NCBI GenBank assembly: GCA_007122185.1
Contig: SKUI01000142.1
Coordinates: forward strand, 1-6,686
From: Rhodothermia bacterium
GTDB lineage: Bacteria; Bacteroidota; Rhodothermia; Balneolales; Natronogracilivirgulaceae
Direction of reading: 5' to 3'
DNA length: 6,686 nt
Shown: one piece after another, positions 6,338-6,686 of the stretch
Layout of the letters: each line of letters opens with the position of its first letter
How positions within the stretch are numbered: position 1 is the stretch's first letter
Notes under the pieces: generated by a model
Seen by the model: the letters and a program-made list of their open reading frames with translations, nothing else
Told to the model about the DNA's origin: nothing
Database searches by the model: none
Position numbers and translations under genes: made by a program

Positions 6338-6378
6338 GGAGATTGCCGCTCCCCCGTGTGTGGAGTGGCGATCCCTCC
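6338..6378 (+). repeat. Long imperfect hairpin in the 3' UTR
   Basis: 6338-6352 pairs with 6362-6378 to form 15 base pairs, two of them G-U, with a 2-nt bulge (CC at 6373-6374) and a 9-nt loop at 6353-6361. It starts 36 nt after the stop codon of the GLUG/T9SS gene and ends 7 nt before the terminator stem. No T-run follows, so it is not a second intrinsic terminator. It may protect the mRNA 3' end or be part of a 3'-UTR-derived RNA. Confidence 0.6.
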
Positions 6379-6385
6379 AATTCTC

Positions 6386-6427
6386 AAACCCGGGCGGGAC
6401 AGTCGTATGTTCCGTCCGGGTTTTTTT
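6386..6427 (+). terminator. Strong rho-independent terminator
   Basis: A 16-bp stem pairs 6386-6401 (beginning AAACCCGG) with 6408-6423 (ending CCGGGTTT), including two G-U pairs, around a 6-nt loop GTCGTA. It is followed by seven T residues at 6421-6427. It ends transcription of the GLUG/T9SS gene and insulates the next gene. The flanking A-run gives it some bidirectional character. Confidence 0.92.
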
Positions 6428-6476
6428 ATTACCTTGTGGATGTAATCCCGGGCAGGTTTCGGATGACTTCTGCCTG

Positions 6477-6500
6477 TTACATGCTGCATGACGGATGTAA
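6477..6500. repeat. Inverted repeat with nested palindrome upstream of tspO-like gene
   Basis: TTACAT (6477-6482) and ATGTAA (6495-6500) form 6-bp arms. A perfect 11-bp palindrome, CATGC-T-GCATG, lies at 6480-6490. The 10-mer CATGCTGCAT also occurs at 4769-4778 in the spacer before the GLUG/T9SS gene. This is a possible regulator site; no known consensus was matched. Confidence 0.3.
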
Positions 6501-6527
6501 GTCCGATAAAGGATGACGATCCGATAA
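6493..6527. repeat. Two-copy 17-bp direct repeat upstream of tspO-like gene
   Basis: GGATGtaagTCCGATAA (6493-6509) and GGATGacgaTCCGATAA (6511-6527) match at 13 of 17 positions, with the four central bases differing, and have a period of 18 bp. Each copy has GGA/TCC dyad character. A related GGATGTAATCCCG occurs at 6438-6450. A conserved-ends, variable-centre pattern at about two helical turns suggests paired binding sites for a regulator, some 40 bp before the downstream start codon. Confidence 0.4.
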
Positions 6528-6568
6528 CGAATCAGCCATCATCCATCACAATCGCATGAGGTTACACA

Positions 6569-6686
6569 ATGGCCGCAATACACGTGCACAGCAGGGTCAA
6601 GAGTTTCGGAGTACTCGCCTTCAGCATTCTGCTGGCGCAATCGGCCGGCCTGATCGGCTCTCTTGCCACCCGGCCCAACATCGATA
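6569..6686 (+). CDS. tspO: TspO/MBR family membrane protein (3' partial)
   Basis: Only 39 codons are present before the window ends. The visible protein has a short basic N-terminus (MAAIHVHSRVK), then a hydrophobic segment from about residue 13 to 33 (FGVLAFSILLAQSAGLIGSL), then ATRPNID. AQSAGLIGS followed by an x-T-x-P/R-x-I segment resembles the first transmembrane helix of bacterial TspO/MBR (tryptophan-rich sensory) proteins, where a WY...KP motif normally comes next, just beyond the window. The family has five membrane helices and binds porphyrins and related ligands. The ATG at 6569 has GAGGT at 6558-6562, and an in-frame TGA at 6557-6559 excludes an upstream start. The gene lies downstream of a terminator, so it likely has its own promoter in 6428-6568. 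Identification is by resemblance of a short segment and could be wrong. Confidence 0.62.
   Translation, partial: MAAIHVHSRVKSFGVLAFSILLAQSAGLIGSLATRPNID

Noticed and set aside
6493..6527. Direct repeat as a CRISPR or iteron array
   Set aside because: Only two copies with a 1-bp gap between units and no spacers; too few for a CRISPR array and no replication gene is nearby.

Overview
The window (roughly 50-55% G+C, with one AT-rich stretch) most likely comes from a member of the Bacteroidota/Balneolota/Rhodothermota group, probably marine or halophilic. Three things point there: a secreted protein ending in a textbook type IX secretion (T9SS) sorting domain that begins LEQNYPNPFNPST; a uracil-DNA glycosylase of the SMUG2-like kind known from Bacteroidota; and poor Shine-Dalgarno sequences in front of some genes. 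The very acidic linker of the E2 protein suits a salt-adapted host. The phylum is an inference and no species can be named.

Positions 1-3629 hold three co-directional genes of the pyruvate dehydrogenase complex, in the order E1 alpha (its 5' end lies before the window), E1 beta and E2 (dihydrolipoyl acetyltransferase). E1 alpha/beta decarboxylates pyruvate on thiamine diphosphate and transfers the acetyl group to the lipoyl arm of E2, which passes it to CoA. The E3 gene is not in the window. The genes are separated by about 120 bp each, with small CCGG-based hairpins in the gaps. The E2 linker is unusual: a proline-free, D/S-rich then K/E-rich stretch that includes an 11-residue tandem duplication.

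Positions 3702-4415 hold a minus-strand gene for a SMUG2-like uracil-DNA glycosylase, convergent with the pdh genes and apparently unrelated in function. A 428-bp AT-rich spacer (4416-4843) follows; it is the divergent control region between the glycosylase and the next gene and contains several inverted repeats.

Positions 4847-6301 encode an exported protein with a signal peptide, about six GLUG-like repeats (probable beta-solenoid) and the T9SS C-terminal signal, so it is probably a cell-surface or secreted adhesin-like protein. It is followed by two strong hairpins, the second a clear intrinsic terminator (6386-6427). After a repeat-rich leader, the first 39 codons of a TspO/MBR-family membrane protein run off the end of the window.

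I see no CRISPR array, tRNA, rRNA, insertion sequence or obvious new defence system. The most unusual items are the E2 linker, the GLUG/T9SS protein, the double hairpin after it, and the small repeat motifs in the two spacers that flank it.
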